Positions 54,335-63,385 of a stretch of 64,000 nt of DNA are shown here, piece by piece (the first letter of the stretch is position 1; every line of letters begins with the position of its first letter). The translations under genes and the position numbers were made by a program. The notes under the pieces are model-generated. The model was not told the origin of the DNA. It made no database searches and was given only the letters and a program-made list of their open reading frames with translations. This DNA is from Geothrix sp. 21YS21S-2. Its GTDB lineage: Bacteria > Acidobacteriota > Holophagae > Holophagales > Holophagaceae. The stretch is taken from contig NZ_CP132910.1 in the NCBI RefSeq assembly GCF_030846775.1, forward strand, positions 1 through 64,000. Direction: 5' to 3'.

Positions 54335-54781
54335 CTATTCGATGACGACCCACACCCGCCGGTTGGCCTTGACCCCCATGGCCAGGGTCATCATGGCTTC
54401 GGAAACGGGATCGCCCTTGGAGGAACCGTCCGCCAGGTCCACGACCATGACCATCTCCTTGCTGCCGATGGGCAGGCAGACGCTCCGGGGAAATTCGCGG
54501 TCCGTGGAGCCGGGCAGGGAAGGGGAATCGGGAATGTTGAACTCGTTGCCGCCTTCCAGGGCGTCCACGCTCGTGCGGAACAGGGAGGCCAGGGCGACGA
54601 TGGCCGAACCGGAAGGCCGGATCTTGTCGCGTTCCCAGAAGGAGATGGAGGCCTGGTCCACGCGGAGGGCCTCGGCCATCTCCTGCTGGGACCACTTCCA
54701 GGTGCGGCGCACGGACTTGATGCGGTCGCCCAGGGTCGCGAGGGCGCCGTTGGAGTCGGAATCGAGGGTGGTGATGGCCAT
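54335..54781 (-). CDS. XRE-family transcriptional regulator
   Basis: The protein has 148 residues from the ATG at 54781 (AGGAG upstream). The HTH is RIKSVRRTWKWSQQEMAEALRVDQASISFWERDKIRPSGSAIVALASLF. The C-terminal part (FPRSVCLPIGSKEMVMVVDLADGSSKGDPVSEAMMTLAMGVKANRRVWVV) looks like a small ligand- or partner-binding domain without recognised motifs. Its stop lies 3 bases from the exporter operon stop (converging). Confidence 0.85.
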   Translation of the reverse strand: MAITTLDSDSNGALATLGDRIKSVRRTWKWSQQEMAEALRVDQASISFWERDKIRPSGSAIVALASLFRTSVDALEGGNEFNIPDSPSLPGSTDREFPRSVCLPIGSKEMVMVVDLADGSSKGDPVSEAMMTLAMGVKANRRVWVVIE

Positions 54782-54957
54782 GGTGGAATCTCCTGGGGCT
54801 TGGAACCGGGAAGGCGAGGGAATCCCGGGCTCGCGTGAATACACAATAGGCGCAGGGACCAACCACCCGGGGGTGGCAGGATCTGCGCCTCCAACTTGCA
54901 GGTCTGTTACCTGAACGATGAGGAACTCCGCTCCGTAAGCGGAATTTTATTCGATGT

Positions 54958-54987
54958 ATAATTTAACTCTGATCGGGCCCCGGTCAA
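54958..54987 (-). promoter_or_regulatory. Possible promoter for the XRE gene
   Basis: On the minus strand TTGACC (54982-54987) and AATTAT (54958-54963) are 18 bases apart in a locally AT-rich stretch. The leader to the ATG would be about 170 bases and includes a 6 bp stem (TCCGCT/AGCGGA) near 54926-54942. I see nothing else in 54782-55004. Confidence 0.35.
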
Positions 54988-55004
54988 GAGATTTGTTCGC
55001 AACT

Positions 55005-56498
55005 TCAAATTTTCGCCCCGGCCAGGGCATCCAGGATCTCGCAGACCTCGTCATCGCCTGGGCGTTCGTCAGGATTCTTCCGGGCCAGGCGGCGCACCAG
55101 GTCCACCAGGGGGCGGGGCGCGTCGGGGCGCAGGGCGGCCAGGTCCGGAAGTTCGGCGCTGCGGTGCTGGTCCAGGATCTCGAAGGGGGTCTCGCCCCGG
55201 AAGGGGGTCTGCCCGCTGATCAGTTCGAAAAGCAGGATGCCGAAGGAATACCGGTCCGCGGCCGGACCCACCTGGGTCTTGAGCTGGAGCTCCGGGGCGG
55301 CGTAGGAGGGGGTGCCCAGGAAGGCGTAGGTGGTGGTGAGGGTGGCCGAGTCCAGGATCCGCGCGATGCCGAAGTCCATCACCTTGACCTGGTCCCCCAG
55401 CATCAGGATGTTCCCGGGCTTCAGGTCCCGGTGGGTGACGCCCCGGCCGTGGGCGTGGGCCATGGCCGAGGCCACCTGCCGGGCCAGGTCCAGGACCTTG
55501 GCGAGCGGCAGCTGCCCGCGCTCCTTGAGGTAGACGTCCAGGCGCTGGCCCTCCACGTACTCCATGACCAGCCAGGGGGTGGTGTCCCGGGGGCCCTGGT
55601 CCAGGAGACGGACGATGTTGGGGTGGTCCAGGAGCGAGCCCAGGCGCGCCTCCTGCCGGAAACGTCCCAGGAACTCGGGATCGTCCTGGCGGAAGGGGTG
55701 GAGGAGCTTGAGGGCCACCGGGCGCTTGTCGCCCTCCTTGCGGGCCAGGTAGGTGGACGCGAACCCGCCCCGTCCCAGCAGCCGCTCGATGTGGTACGGG
55801 CCCACCTGCGCCGGCTGGCGGAAGGCCTCGTCAAGGGCCGGCCGCCTGCGTCGACCGGCGAGCCACAGGCCCAGCACCGCCGCGGCCAGCCCGCCCAGGA
55901 GCCAGGGATAGACGCCGTGGCGCTGGCGGATCTGGATCTCGGGGGCCCTGGGCGGCTCGGGAACGGGCCGGGCGGGAGGGGCTTGCACCGATGCCGGGGG
56001 GCGCTCCACGGGGCGCGGCTCCGCCGTCCTGGGAGGTTCAGGCGGGGGCGCGGGCTGAGGCGCGGCCACCGCCGGCGGCGGGGCCGGGGCGGGTTCGGCG
56101 GCCTTCACGGGCGCGGGGGCGGGTGCCGGGGGCGCGGACGGGGCCACCTCGGCGGGGCGGGGACGATGCACGCGCGCGGCCAGGGCCTGGCGCTCCTCCC
56201 TGGGTTCGCTTTCGCGTTCCGCCTGGGCCAGGGCCTGGTCGGCCGCATCCCACCGGCCCAGCTCGATGCAGCACCGGGCGATGCGCGTGTAGGGATAGAA
56301 GCCCTGGAGCACGTTGTTGCCGTAGATGATCACCTGCCGGGCGGACCGGGGATGAAGTTCGGCCGCCCGCTGATAGGCCGCCAGGGCCGCCTCGAAGTGC
56401 CGGGCGGCCTCGGCGTCCCGGCCGTCCTCCCAGGCCGCGTAGAACGTGGGCTGGGTCTGGAGCAGGACCAGGGCGGGCAGGACGAGGCAGGGGTGCAC
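55005..56498 (-). CDS. Transmembrane Ser/Thr protein kinase with N-terminal TPR-like and Pro-rich region
   Basis: The protein has 497 residues from a GTG directly after the upstream TGA. A signal-like N-terminus and TPR-like helices (AARHFEAALAAYQRAAELHP) are followed by a Pro/Ala-rich stretch (115-195), a membrane helix (VYPWLLGGLAAAVLGLWLAG) near 205-222, and then the kinase domain. The active site is complete: LLGRGGFASTYLARKEG, VALKLL Lys, HRDLKPGNIL, DFGIAR. In bacterial Hanks kinases the kinase is normally N-terminal. Here it is C-terminal, with the sensor part at the N-terminus. Confidence 0.92.
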   Translation of the reverse strand: MHPCLVLPALVLLQTQPTFYAAWEDGRDAEAARHFEAALAAYQRAAELHPRSARQVIIYGNNVLQGFYPYTRIARCCIELGRWDAADQALAQAERESEPREERQALAARVHRPRPAEVAPSAPPAPAPAPVKAAEPAPAPPPAVAAPQPAPPPEPPRTAEPRPVERPPASVQAPPARPVPEPPRAPEIQIRQRHGVYPWLLGGLAAAVLGLWLAGRRRRPALDEAFRQPAQVGPYHIERLLGRGGFASTYLARKEGDKRPVALKLLHPFRQDDPEFLGRFRQEARLGSLLDHPNIVRLLDQGPRDTTPWLVMEYVEGQRLDVYLKERGQLPLAKVLDLARQVASAMAHAHGRGVTHRDLKPGNILMLGDQVKVMDFGIARILDSATLTTTYAFLGTPSYAAPELQLKTQVGPAADRYSFGILLFELISGQTPFRGETPFEILDQHRSAELPDLAALRPDAPRPLVDLVRRLARKNPDERPGDDEVCEILDALAGAKI

Positions 56499-57911
56499 TC
56501 AGCCCCCCACGAACAGGTGGCGCAGGAAGTCCTGCACGGGGCGCCGTTCGAACTGGACGATGAAGCTGAAGTCCAGCCGGTGCTCGGTGATGTTCTCAGT
56601 GCCCAGGGACTTGGCGTGGCTGTTGGTGAGGAGCTGGTCGGCGTCCAGGAACTGGGAGGCCCGGCGCCTGCCCCATCCGTACCGGTAGGCCGCATCGAAG
56701 GTGAAGCGCCCCCGCTTGAGGCCGGACCCGGCGCTCACGCCCTGCATGACCCGCTGCTGCCCCGTGAGGCGGTCCGTGACGGGCTGGGGTTCACGGGAAT
56801 AGCCGAAGCGCAGGGGGATGACGTTGCCCGAGGGGGCCAGGAGGATGCGCTCCACCCCCAGGTGGAACTGGGTGGCGTCCGGCGTCCGGTTCCCCTTGGA
56901 CATGTCGAAGAAGTTGAGGCCGTTGAGGTTCTCCCGGCCGCTCATGTAGCGGGCCTCGGACCAGGGGGTCCGCACCAGGTCCAGGGCCACGAGCCAGCCG
57001 TCCGCGGGGCGGTAGGCCAGCCCCACCCCGGTGGTGGAGGGCCAGTGGAGGCCCGTGGTGTAGGGGGGGGCGGTGACCTGGGGCGTGGCGCTGGAGAGGT
57101 AGGAGGCGCTGTAGGTGTAGTCCGCGTGGAAGGACGTGCTGCGGTTGATCCCCAGGCTCCAGGTCTCCCAGCGCCACAGGAGGCCCAGGGTGACGTTCGA
57201 GCCTTCCATGTGGTTGCTCTGGGTGTAGTGCACGAAGCTGGTGGTGCCGGCCGACGCGCTGGTGCTGCTGGAGCCGAGGTTCCAGTCGCCCCGCCAGTAG
57301 TTCACGGAAAAGCCCAGGAGGATCCGCTGGGACACCTCGTAGGCCGTGGCGAAGGAGTAGAGGTCGATCTGCCCCGTCTGGTCGATGCTCTGGTGCAGCT
57401 GAACGGGGGCCGACCCGTCCTGGGGCCGTTCCTGCATGGCCCGGGAATTCCCTTCCCGCAGGGGGATCAGGCGCTGGATGGAGAGCTGGATGGCCAGGGT
57501 CCTCCCGTCCACCCGCAGCGGGAGGGTGCCCGACAGCAGGAGAGGGTCGAAACGGGTGCTGGAGACCAGGGAGTCGTCCACCACCAGGGTGCGCCTGCCG
57601 GAGAGGGTCTGGGCGTCCTGGAAGGCCCCGCGCCGGTTGAAGCCCTGGCCCACGAAGCTCATCTCGGGCTTCACCATCTGGGCCAGCCCGGCGGGATTGA
57701 AGGTCACCGCCGTGGCGTCGTCGGCCACCCCGATGAAGGCCCCGCCCAGGCCCAGGGCCCGGGCCCCCGCGCCCTGCACGCTGAAGGCGGTGCGGGACTG
57801 CTCGGAGAGGATGATCCCGATGGGCGCCAGGACCCCCTGGGCCCCCAACGCGCATCCCGCCAGTCCGAAAAGGACGGCCGCGCGGATGGGGGTCGAGGGC
57901 TTCGGGGTCAC
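56499..57911 (-). CDS. FadL/OmpP1-family outer-membrane channel
   Basis: The protein has 470 residues from a GTG with AAGGA upstream. A signal peptide (AAVLFGLAGCALGAQG) precedes the FadL signature GAGARALGLGGAFIGVADDATAVTFNPAGLAQM, followed by many strands and a terminal Phe/Gly strand. FadL proteins let hydrophobic substrates cross the outer membrane. The kinase gene starts immediately after its stop, so the pair is one transcription unit. A signalling role for the barrel product is possible. Confidence 0.9.
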   Translation of the reverse strand: MTPKPSTPIRAAVLFGLAGCALGAQGVLAPIGIILSEQSRTAFSVQGAGARALGLGGAFIGVADDATAVTFNPAGLAQMVKPEMSFVGQGFNRRGAFQDAQTLSGRRTLVVDDSLVSSTRFDPLLLSGTLPLRVDGRTLAIQLSIQRLIPLREGNSRAMQERPQDGSAPVQLHQSIDQTGQIDLYSFATAYEVSQRILLGFSVNYWRGDWNLGSSSTSASAGTTSFVHYTQSNHMEGSNVTLGLLWRWETWSLGINRSTSFHADYTYSASYLSSATPQVTAPPYTTGLHWPSTTGVGLAYRPADGWLVALDLVRTPWSEARYMSGRENLNGLNFFDMSKGNRTPDATQFHLGVERILLAPSGNVIPLRFGYSREPQPVTDRLTGQQRVMQGVSAGSGLKRGRFTFDAAYRYGWGRRRASQFLDADQLLTNSHAKSLGTENITEHRLDFSFIVQFERRPVQDFLRHLFVGG

Positions 57912-57970
57912 TTTATTCCTTGAGAACCTACCATGATGCCCTGTTTGGCCGGTTTTGCGGGCAGGGATCT

Positions 57971-58927
57971 TCAGGCTCCGAAGGGGGCCAGCTGGATCTT
58001 GATCTGGCGGCTCAGCTCGTCCATGAGGGCATAACGCTTCCGGTACATGGCGCGCTTGTTGGACGGGAAGTCCTCCTCAGCCCGCCGCGGGGTGCGCAGG
58101 GGAAGCTGGAACCACCCCTCTTCGGCCGCTTCTCCCTCCGCCTCCTTCCACAGCGCGTCGTAGTCGAAGCGGACGTCCTTGGAGGCGTGCAGGATCCGCA
58201 ACGGGTTGGCGCGGTACACCTGGATCCGGTTGCCCACCCCCAGCAGCCGCCCCACCCGCAGCGCGCGGGCCATCTCCTGGGCCAGGAACACCATGAGGAA
58301 CTTGGGCCGGAGGCCGTGCATGGCCTTGGTGGCCACCTTCACGACGTCCTCCCCGCCGCCCAGGCGCCCCTGGATGGCGCCCACGTAGGCCACCCAGCGG
58401 CTGCCCGCCAGGTGCTCCAGGGAGAGGGCCATGCCCATCACCGGCCCCTCAAAGGCCGACAGCTCCAGGAACAGGCACAGCTCGCCCTCCTTGCGGAACT
58501 TGGGATCGAAACCCAGGCGGAACCGCGCCTCCAGCCCCTTGCCCAGGTCCACGGCCGCCAGGATCCGCCCTTCCGGCCGGAGCATGGCGTCCCGCAGGAC
58601 GCCCTTCATGGAGTTGATGAATTCATAGGTCTCCAGGACCACCTTGGTGCGGCGCTCCCAGGACCAGGCCTTGGACATGTAGGTGTTCATGGGCCGGAAG
58701 GCCAGGCGCGGGTTGGCGTGCACGAAGGGTGCCATGCCAGGGGTCGCCAGGAACTCGAACCAGGGCCGGGTGACCGCCTGGCGCACCGCCGCCGTCACCG
58801 CCCACCGCAGGTTCCGCTTGAACTTCCGCCGGTTGGCCTTGTACATCTCGTGGCTGAGGGACCAGGCCCTGCGGCTGACCTTCCAGGTGCTCGTGAGTTG
58901 CGGTTCCATGGGAGACCCAGGATACAC
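57971..58927 (-). CDS. VirK/YbjX-family (DUF535) protein
   Basis: The 318-residue protein shows the DUF535 pattern. It has RKFKRNLRWAVTAAVRQAVTRPWFEFL early, LEARFRLGFDPKFRKEGELCLFLEL, and in the C-terminal half GRLLGVGNRIQVYRANPLRIL and the YDALWKEAEG-PLRTPRRAEEDFPSNKRAMYRKRYALMDEL stretch. VirK relatives in Gram-negative pathogens affect outer-membrane and LPS properties, with no known enzyme activity. The start is either the GTG at 58927 or an ATG six codons later. It follows the cstA terminator-like hairpin. Confidence 0.8.
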   Translation of the reverse strand: MYPGSPMEPQLTSTWKVSRRAWSLSHEMYKANRRKFKRNLRWAVTAAVRQAVTRPWFEFLATPGMAPFVHANPRLAFRPMNTYMSKAWSWERRTKVVLETYEFINSMKGVLRDAMLRPEGRILAAVDLGKGLEARFRLGFDPKFRKEGELCLFLELSAFEGPVMGMALSLEHLAGSRWVAYVGAIQGRLGGGEDVVKVATKAMHGLRPKFLMVFLAQEMARALRVGRLLGVGNRIQVYRANPLRILHASKDVRFDYDALWKEAEGEAAEEGWFQLPLRTPRRAEEDFPSNKRAMYRKRYALMDELSRQIKIQLAPFGA

Positions 58928-58952
58928 CAGGGGGCCCTTCCGGGCCCCCTGG
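58927..58952 (-). terminator. GC hairpin after cstA
   Basis: A perfect 11 bp stem (CCAGGGGGCCC and GGGCCCCCTGG) with a TTCC loop lies 7 bases beyond the cstA stop. A T run is missing, so it may terminate inefficiently or protect the transcript 3' end. It overlaps the first codon of the downstream VirK-like gene. Confidence 0.6.
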
Positions 58953-58959
58953 CTTCACG

Positions 58960-60771
58960 CTATTCCTCGGTCTCCGCCAGCACCAGCACGCCGTGCCGGT
59001 CCTTGATGAAGTCCTTGACGTTCAGGAGCTGGAACCACTTGATGAAGGCCTCCACGAACACGATGGCCATGAGGACCATCAGCACGACGGAGAACACCAC
59101 CAGGAGCCAGAGGCCCTTGGGCAGGTAGTTGTAGAGGATGTTCTGGACGCCGGCCATGAAGGTGACCGGGACCATGAACAGGCCGGGAACGGCGGTGGTC
59201 CAGGCGTAGCGGGCCTTGCCGTGGCGGATGAGCATGGTCGTGCCGACGATCAGGGCGCAGGTGGCCAGGAGCTGGTTGGCCATGCCGAACAGGGGCCAGA
59301 TGGTGGAGATGTCGCCGGTGTAGACCAGGTAGCCCCAGGCGGTGGTGAAGAGCAGGCTGGTGACGATGATGCCGGGCATCCACTTCTTCTCGTCGAACTT
59401 CGGCCAGACCTTGCCCAGCATCTCCTGCAGCATGTAGCGGCCCACGCGGGTGCCGGTGTCCACGGCGGTGAGGATGAAGACCGCCTCGAACATGATGGCG
59501 AAGTGGTACCAGTAGGCGGCCAGGTGCTTCATGAAGGGGATGGAGGAGAAGATGTAGGACATGCCCACCGCCAGGGAGACGGCGCCGCCGGGGCGGCCCT
59601 GGAGCTGTTCGCCCACCGCCTGGCTCAGGGCCGGCAGGTGGACGGGAGTCATGTGGAGGGCCGCATAGGCCTTGGGCACCGCGTTGATGGCGAAGTAGTC
59701 GGAGGGCATCAGGACGCTGGCGGCGATCAGGGCCATGATGGCCACCACGCCTTCCACGAGCATCGCGCCGTAGCCCACGAACAGGATGTCCTTCTCGCTG
59801 GCGATCATCTTGGGGGTGGTGCCGGTGCCGATGATGGCGTGGAAGCCGCTCAGGGCGCCGCAGGCGATGGTGATGAAGATGAAGGGGTAGACGGTGCCGG
59901 GGATGATGGGGCCGCCGCCGTGGATGTACTGGGTGACGGGGGCGTTGACCAGGTTCGGGTGGACCCAGGCGATGCCGCCCACGAGCATGATGATCACGCC
60001 CAGCTTCAGGTAGGTGGACAGGTAGTCCCGGGGGCAGAGCAGGAGCCACACGGGCAGGGCCGAGGCGATGAAGCCGTAGGCGGGGATGATGATGCCCAGC
60101 TGGTTCTTGGTGAGGGTCAGCCAGCGCGCCAGGGTGGGATTGGCGGCCACGTAGGGGCCGGCCAGGAGGGTGAGGAACAGGGCCACGACGCCGATGATGC
60201 TGGCGCCGAGCACGTCGCCCTTGCGCAGGATGTACATGTGCACGCCCATGTAGAGGGCGATGGGCATGGTCATCAGCACCGTGAAGGTGCCCCAGGGGCT
60301 GTTGAACAGGGCGTTGACCACCCCGATGGAGAGGCCGGCCAGGGTCAGGATGAGGATGAAGAGGATGGCGAAGCCCGCCACGGTGCCGGCGCGCCGGCCG
60401 ATCTCGTTCTCGGCGATGTGGGCCAGGCTCTTGCCCTTGTAGCGCACGGAGGCGAACAGCACGACCATGTCGTGCACGGCGCCGCCCAGCACGCAGCCGA
60501 TGATGATCCACAGGGTGCCCGGCAGCCAGCCGAACTGGGCCGCGAGGACGGGGCCGAGCAGCGGCCCGGCGGCCGCGATGGCCGCGAAGTGGTGCCCGAA
60601 GAGGACGAACTTGTTCGTCTTGTGGTAGTCGTGCCCGTCGGCCAGGGCGATGGCGGGCGGGACGCGGTCGGCGTCCACGTTCAGGACCTTGGTGGCCAGG
60701 AAGATCCCGTAATACCGGTACGCCAGTGCGAAGATGCACAGCGTAACGAACACGAGGGTCAGGGCATTCAT
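58960..60771 (-). CDS. cstA: CstA-family carbon-starvation/pyruvate transporter
   Basis: The 603-residue membrane protein with about 16 helices has the CstA signature at the N-terminus (YRYYGIFLATKVLNVDADRVPPAIALADGHDYHKTNKFVLFGHHFAAIAAAGPLLGPVLAAQFGWLPG). E. coli relatives CstA and BtsT import peptides or pyruvate. It is shorter than E. coli CstA (about 700). The divergent LytS/LytTR pair 153 bases away mirrors BtsS/BtsR and the pyruvate transporter BtsT, making pyruvate uptake the likeliest job. GGAGGAG lies before the ATG. It may cooperate with ppdK. Confidence 0.93.
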   Translation of the reverse strand: MNALTLVFVTLCIFALAYRYYGIFLATKVLNVDADRVPPAIALADGHDYHKTNKFVLFGHHFAAIAAAGPLLGPVLAAQFGWLPGTLWIIIGCVLGGAVHDMVVLFASVRYKGKSLAHIAENEIGRRAGTVAGFAILFILILTLAGLSIGVVNALFNSPWGTFTVLMTMPIALYMGVHMYILRKGDVLGASIIGVVALFLTLLAGPYVAANPTLARWLTLTKNQLGIIIPAYGFIASALPVWLLLCPRDYLSTYLKLGVIIMLVGGIAWVHPNLVNAPVTQYIHGGGPIIPGTVYPFIFITIACGALSGFHAIIGTGTTPKMIASEKDILFVGYGAMLVEGVVAIMALIAASVLMPSDYFAINAVPKAYAALHMTPVHLPALSQAVGEQLQGRPGGAVSLAVGMSYIFSSIPFMKHLAAYWYHFAIMFEAVFILTAVDTGTRVGRYMLQEMLGKVWPKFDEKKWMPGIIVTSLLFTTAWGYLVYTGDISTIWPLFGMANQLLATCALIVGTTMLIRHGKARYAWTTAVPGLFMVPVTFMAGVQNILYNYLPKGLWLLVVFSVVLMVLMAIVFVEAFIKWFQLLNVKDFIKDRHGVLVLAETEE

Positions 60772-60838
60772 ATCGGCTCCTCCTTATGGGAATGGAATTG
60801 AAGACGGATGAGTCCATAATGGAGGCCTCCCCGGCCCG

Positions 60839-60857
60839 GGGACCCGCCAAGGGTCCC
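60839..60857. promoter_or_regulatory. Inverted repeat in the cstA-lytS divergent gap
   Basis: GGGACCC (60839-60845) and GGGTCCC (60851-60857) are perfect arms with a 5-base loop. The location in the only gap between a transporter and its predicted regulators makes it a candidate regulatory site. I found no clear pair of direct repeats of the kind LytTR regulators use. Confidence 0.35.
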
Positions 60858-60924
60858 AGGCGACAAATCGAGGCGGTATCCGGTCGTTTTTCCGCCCTGA
60901 CCGACAATCCTGCGGAGCCTGCCC

Positions 60925-62604
60925 GTGCTCAAGCTGCTGTTCCCCCTCATCCAGGTGGTGTCGTTCTTCCTCCTGGTGGCCTACGTCTACTGCAAGTCCC
61001 CCGCCTACCGCCTCCGGAAGGCCGAGCCCCTGGGCTTCGGCCAGAAGGCGGCCCTGTTCGTGTTCTTCACGCTGATCTCGGTGGGCGGCACCTACATGGG
61101 GGTCAAGGTCCACGGCGCCATCGCCAACGCCCGGGCCATCGGTCCCGTGCTGGCCGGGCTCATCGGCGGGCCCTTCCTGGGCACCGCGGTGGGGCTGCTC
61201 AGCGGCCTGCACCGCTTCACCTTCGGCGGCTTCACGGCCGTGGCCTGCGGGGTCTCCACCACCATGGAAGGCCTCATCGGGGGCCTCGTGGGCCTCTACT
61301 GCGCCCGGTCCGCCTTCCAGGACCGGGCCCTGAGCCCGGTCACCGCCGGGCTCACCATGCTGGTGGCCGAGGTCCTGCAGATGGTCGTCATCCTGGTCCT
61401 GGCCCGCCCCTTCGCGGAGGCCTGGGCCCTGGTGAAGGTCATCGGCCTCCCCATGATCCTGGCCAACTCCTGCGGGGCGGCGCTTTTCATGAGCATCCTG
61501 CGGGACCGCCGGGACATCTACGACCTGGCCGGCAACGCCTCCACCCGGCGCACCCTGCGCATCGCCGAACGCACCCTGGACCTTCTGGCCAAGGGCTTCA
61601 GCCCGGAGGTGGCCCCGCGCCTGGCCACCATCATCCAGGAGGAGACCGGCGTGGGGTCCGTGGCCATCACGGACCGCGAGAGCGTCCTGGCCTTCACCGG
61701 CCCGGGTTCCGACCACCACCGCCCCGGCACGCCCATCATGTCCGACTCCACCCGCAAGGCCATCGCCAACGGCGAGGTGGTCTTCCTGGACGGGGTGCGG
61801 GATCCCTACCACTGCAGCATCCAGGAGGACTGCCCCCTGGGGTCGGTGCTGGTGGTGCCGCTCCTGGTGGGGCGCGACGTCATCGGCACCATCAAGCTCT
61901 ACGAGAAGGCCCACAAGCGCTTCCTCACCATCAACCGCACCCTGGGCGAGGGTCTCGCCAACCTCCTGGCCAGCCAGCTGGTGCGCGCCCACTACCAGGA
62001 GCAGAAGGAGCTGCTGGTGCTCGCCGAGCTCAAGCTCGCCCACGCCCAGATCAACCCGCACTTCCTCTTCAACTCCCTGGCCGCGATCCAGGCCATCATG
62101 CGCCGGGACGCCCCGCGGGCCCGGGCCCTCCTGGACCACCTGGCGGACTTCTTCCGCATGAACCTCAAGCGCAACTCGGGCCTCTCCACCCTCCAGGAGG
62201 AGCTGGCCCACGTCAACGCCTACCTGGAGATCGAGAAGGCCCGCTACGAGGACCAGCTCACCGTGGAGGTCGACGTGGACCCGGCGCTGCTCCACGTGAA
62301 GCTCCCCACCTTCACCCTCCAGCCCCTGGTGGAGAACGCCATCAAGCACGGCATCGCCGAGATGCTCGAGCCCGGCACCGTGCGCATCCACGCCTACGCG
62401 GACGGCGCCTGCGTGCGAATCGACGTGGAGGACGACGGGGGCAACTTCGCCGCCGCCGGCCCCGGGGGCGGCCTGGGCATGAGCATCGTGGACAGGCGGG
62501 TCCGAACCCTGGTGCGGGGCTGCAAGGGGCTCACCGTCCACTGCGATCCCGACCGGCTCACCCGCGTCTCCATCGCCGTCCCCGCCGAGACGGGTGCCGC
62601 ATGA
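60925..62604 (+). CDS. LytS/BtsS-type sensor histidine kinase
   Basis: The protein has 559 residues from a GTG with CGGAG upstream. The 5TMR-LYT membrane sensor covers residues 1-190 (five or six helices, VKVHGAIANARAIGPVLAGLIGGPF and FGGFTAVACGVSTTMEGLIGGLVG). A GAF-like domain (IQEETGVGSVAITDRESVLAFTG) follows, then the His_kinase domain with phospho-His in AQINPHFLFNSLAAIQAI and ATP box NAIKHGIAEM. BtsS in E. coli senses pyruvate. The stop overlaps the regulator start by 4 bases (ATGA). Confidence 0.93.
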   Translation: MLKLLFPLIQVVSFFLLVAYVYCKSPAYRLRKAEPLGFGQKAALFVFFTLISVGGTYMGVKVHGAIANARAIGPVLAGLIGGPFLGTAVGLLSGLHRFTFGGFTAVACGVSTTMEGLIGGLVGLYCARSAFQDRALSPVTAGLTMLVAEVLQMVVILVLARPFAEAWALVKVIGLPMILANSCGAALFMSILRDRRDIYDLAGNASTRRTLRIAERTLDLLAKGFSPEVAPRLATIIQEETGVGSVAITDRESVLAFTGPGSDHHRPGTPIMSDSTRKAIANGEVVFLDGVRDPYHCSIQEDCPLGSVLVVPLLVGRDVIGTIKLYEKAHKRFLTINRTLGEGLANLLASQLVRAHYQEQKELLVLAELKLAHAQINPHFLFNSLAAIQAIMRRDAPRARALLDHLADFFRMNLKRNSGLSTLQEELAHVNAYLEIEKARYEDQLTVEVDVDPALLHVKLPTFTLQPLVENAIKHGIAEMLEPGTVRIHAYADGACVRIDVEDDGGNFAAAGPGGGLGMSIVDRRVRTLVRGCKGLTVHCDPDRLTRVSIAVPAETGAA

Positions 62605-63314
62605 TGCGCGCCGTGGTGGTGGACAACGAGCAGAACGCCCGCGAGGAGCTTGAGGCCCTGCTGGGGGAGGTGCCCGAGATCGCCGTGGTGGGGGCCTGCC
62701 CCAATGCCATCCAGGCCCTGCGCACAATCCGGGCCACGCGCCCCGACGTGCTCTTCGTGGACATCCACATGCCCAAGGTGGACGGCTTCCAGCTGGTGTC
62801 CATGATCGAGCCCGAGCTCATGCCCTGCGTGGTCTTCGTGACCGCCCACGACGAGTACGCCCTCAAGGCCTTCGAGGAGAACGCCGTGGACTACCTCCTC
62901 AAGCCCGTGCAGGCCGAGCGCCTCGCCCGCACCGTGGAGAAGGTCCGCCGCTACCTGGGCGAGGGCCGCAAGCCGGTCTTCCAGAGCCCGGCCATCGAGC
63001 GCATCCCCTGCGTGTGCGCCCAGGGCACGAAGCTCGTGGCCGCCGGGGAGGTGGAATTCGTGCGCTCCAGCGAGACCGGGGTGCACCTGGTGACGGCCAG
63101 GGCCGAGTACCTGACCGAACTCACCCTCAGCCTCCTGGAGGCCAAGGTCCCCCGCATGGCCCGGGTCCACAAGCAGTTCCTGGTGAACCTGGACCACGTG
63201 GACGTCGTGGGGAAGGGGGACCCGGCCTCGGTGGTGCTGAGGACGAGGTCCGGCCAGCAGGTGCCGGTGACGCGGCGCTACCTTGCGGAACTGAAGGAAC
63301 GCCTCGGAATCTGA
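62601..63314 (+). CDS. LytTR response regulator (BtsR-like)
   Basis: The protein has 237 residues. A REC domain (VVVDNEQNAREELEALLGEVPE, phosphoryl Asp in VLFVDIHMPKVDG) is followed by a LytTR DNA-binding domain from about residue 135 (FVRSSETGVHLVTARAEYLTELTLSLLEAKVPRMARVHKQFLVNLDHV, ending VTRRYLAELKERL). It is translationally coupled to the kinase and almost surely controls the divergent cstA. Confidence 0.95.
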   Translation: MMRAVVVDNEQNAREELEALLGEVPEIAVVGACPNAIQALRTIRATRPDVLFVDIHMPKVDGFQLVSMIEPELMPCVVFVTAHDEYALKAFEENAVDYLLKPVQAERLARTVEKVRRYLGEGRKPVFQSPAIERIPCVCAQGTKLVAAGEVEFVRSSETGVHLVTARAEYLTELTLSLLEAKVPRMARVHKQFLVNLDHVDVVGKGDPASVVLRTRSGQQVPVTRRYLAELKERLGI

Positions 63315-63385
63315 AACATGTTCTGTGGAAATGGGTTGACGGGGGGTGCGGCGTTGTCGGAAACTACTCCTCGTGAGGTGTTAGT

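Noticed and set aside
54926-54950. Terminator for the plus strand (6 bp stem followed by ATTTTATT)
   Set aside because: No plus-strand gene ends nearby; it lies in the leader of the minus-strand XRE gene.
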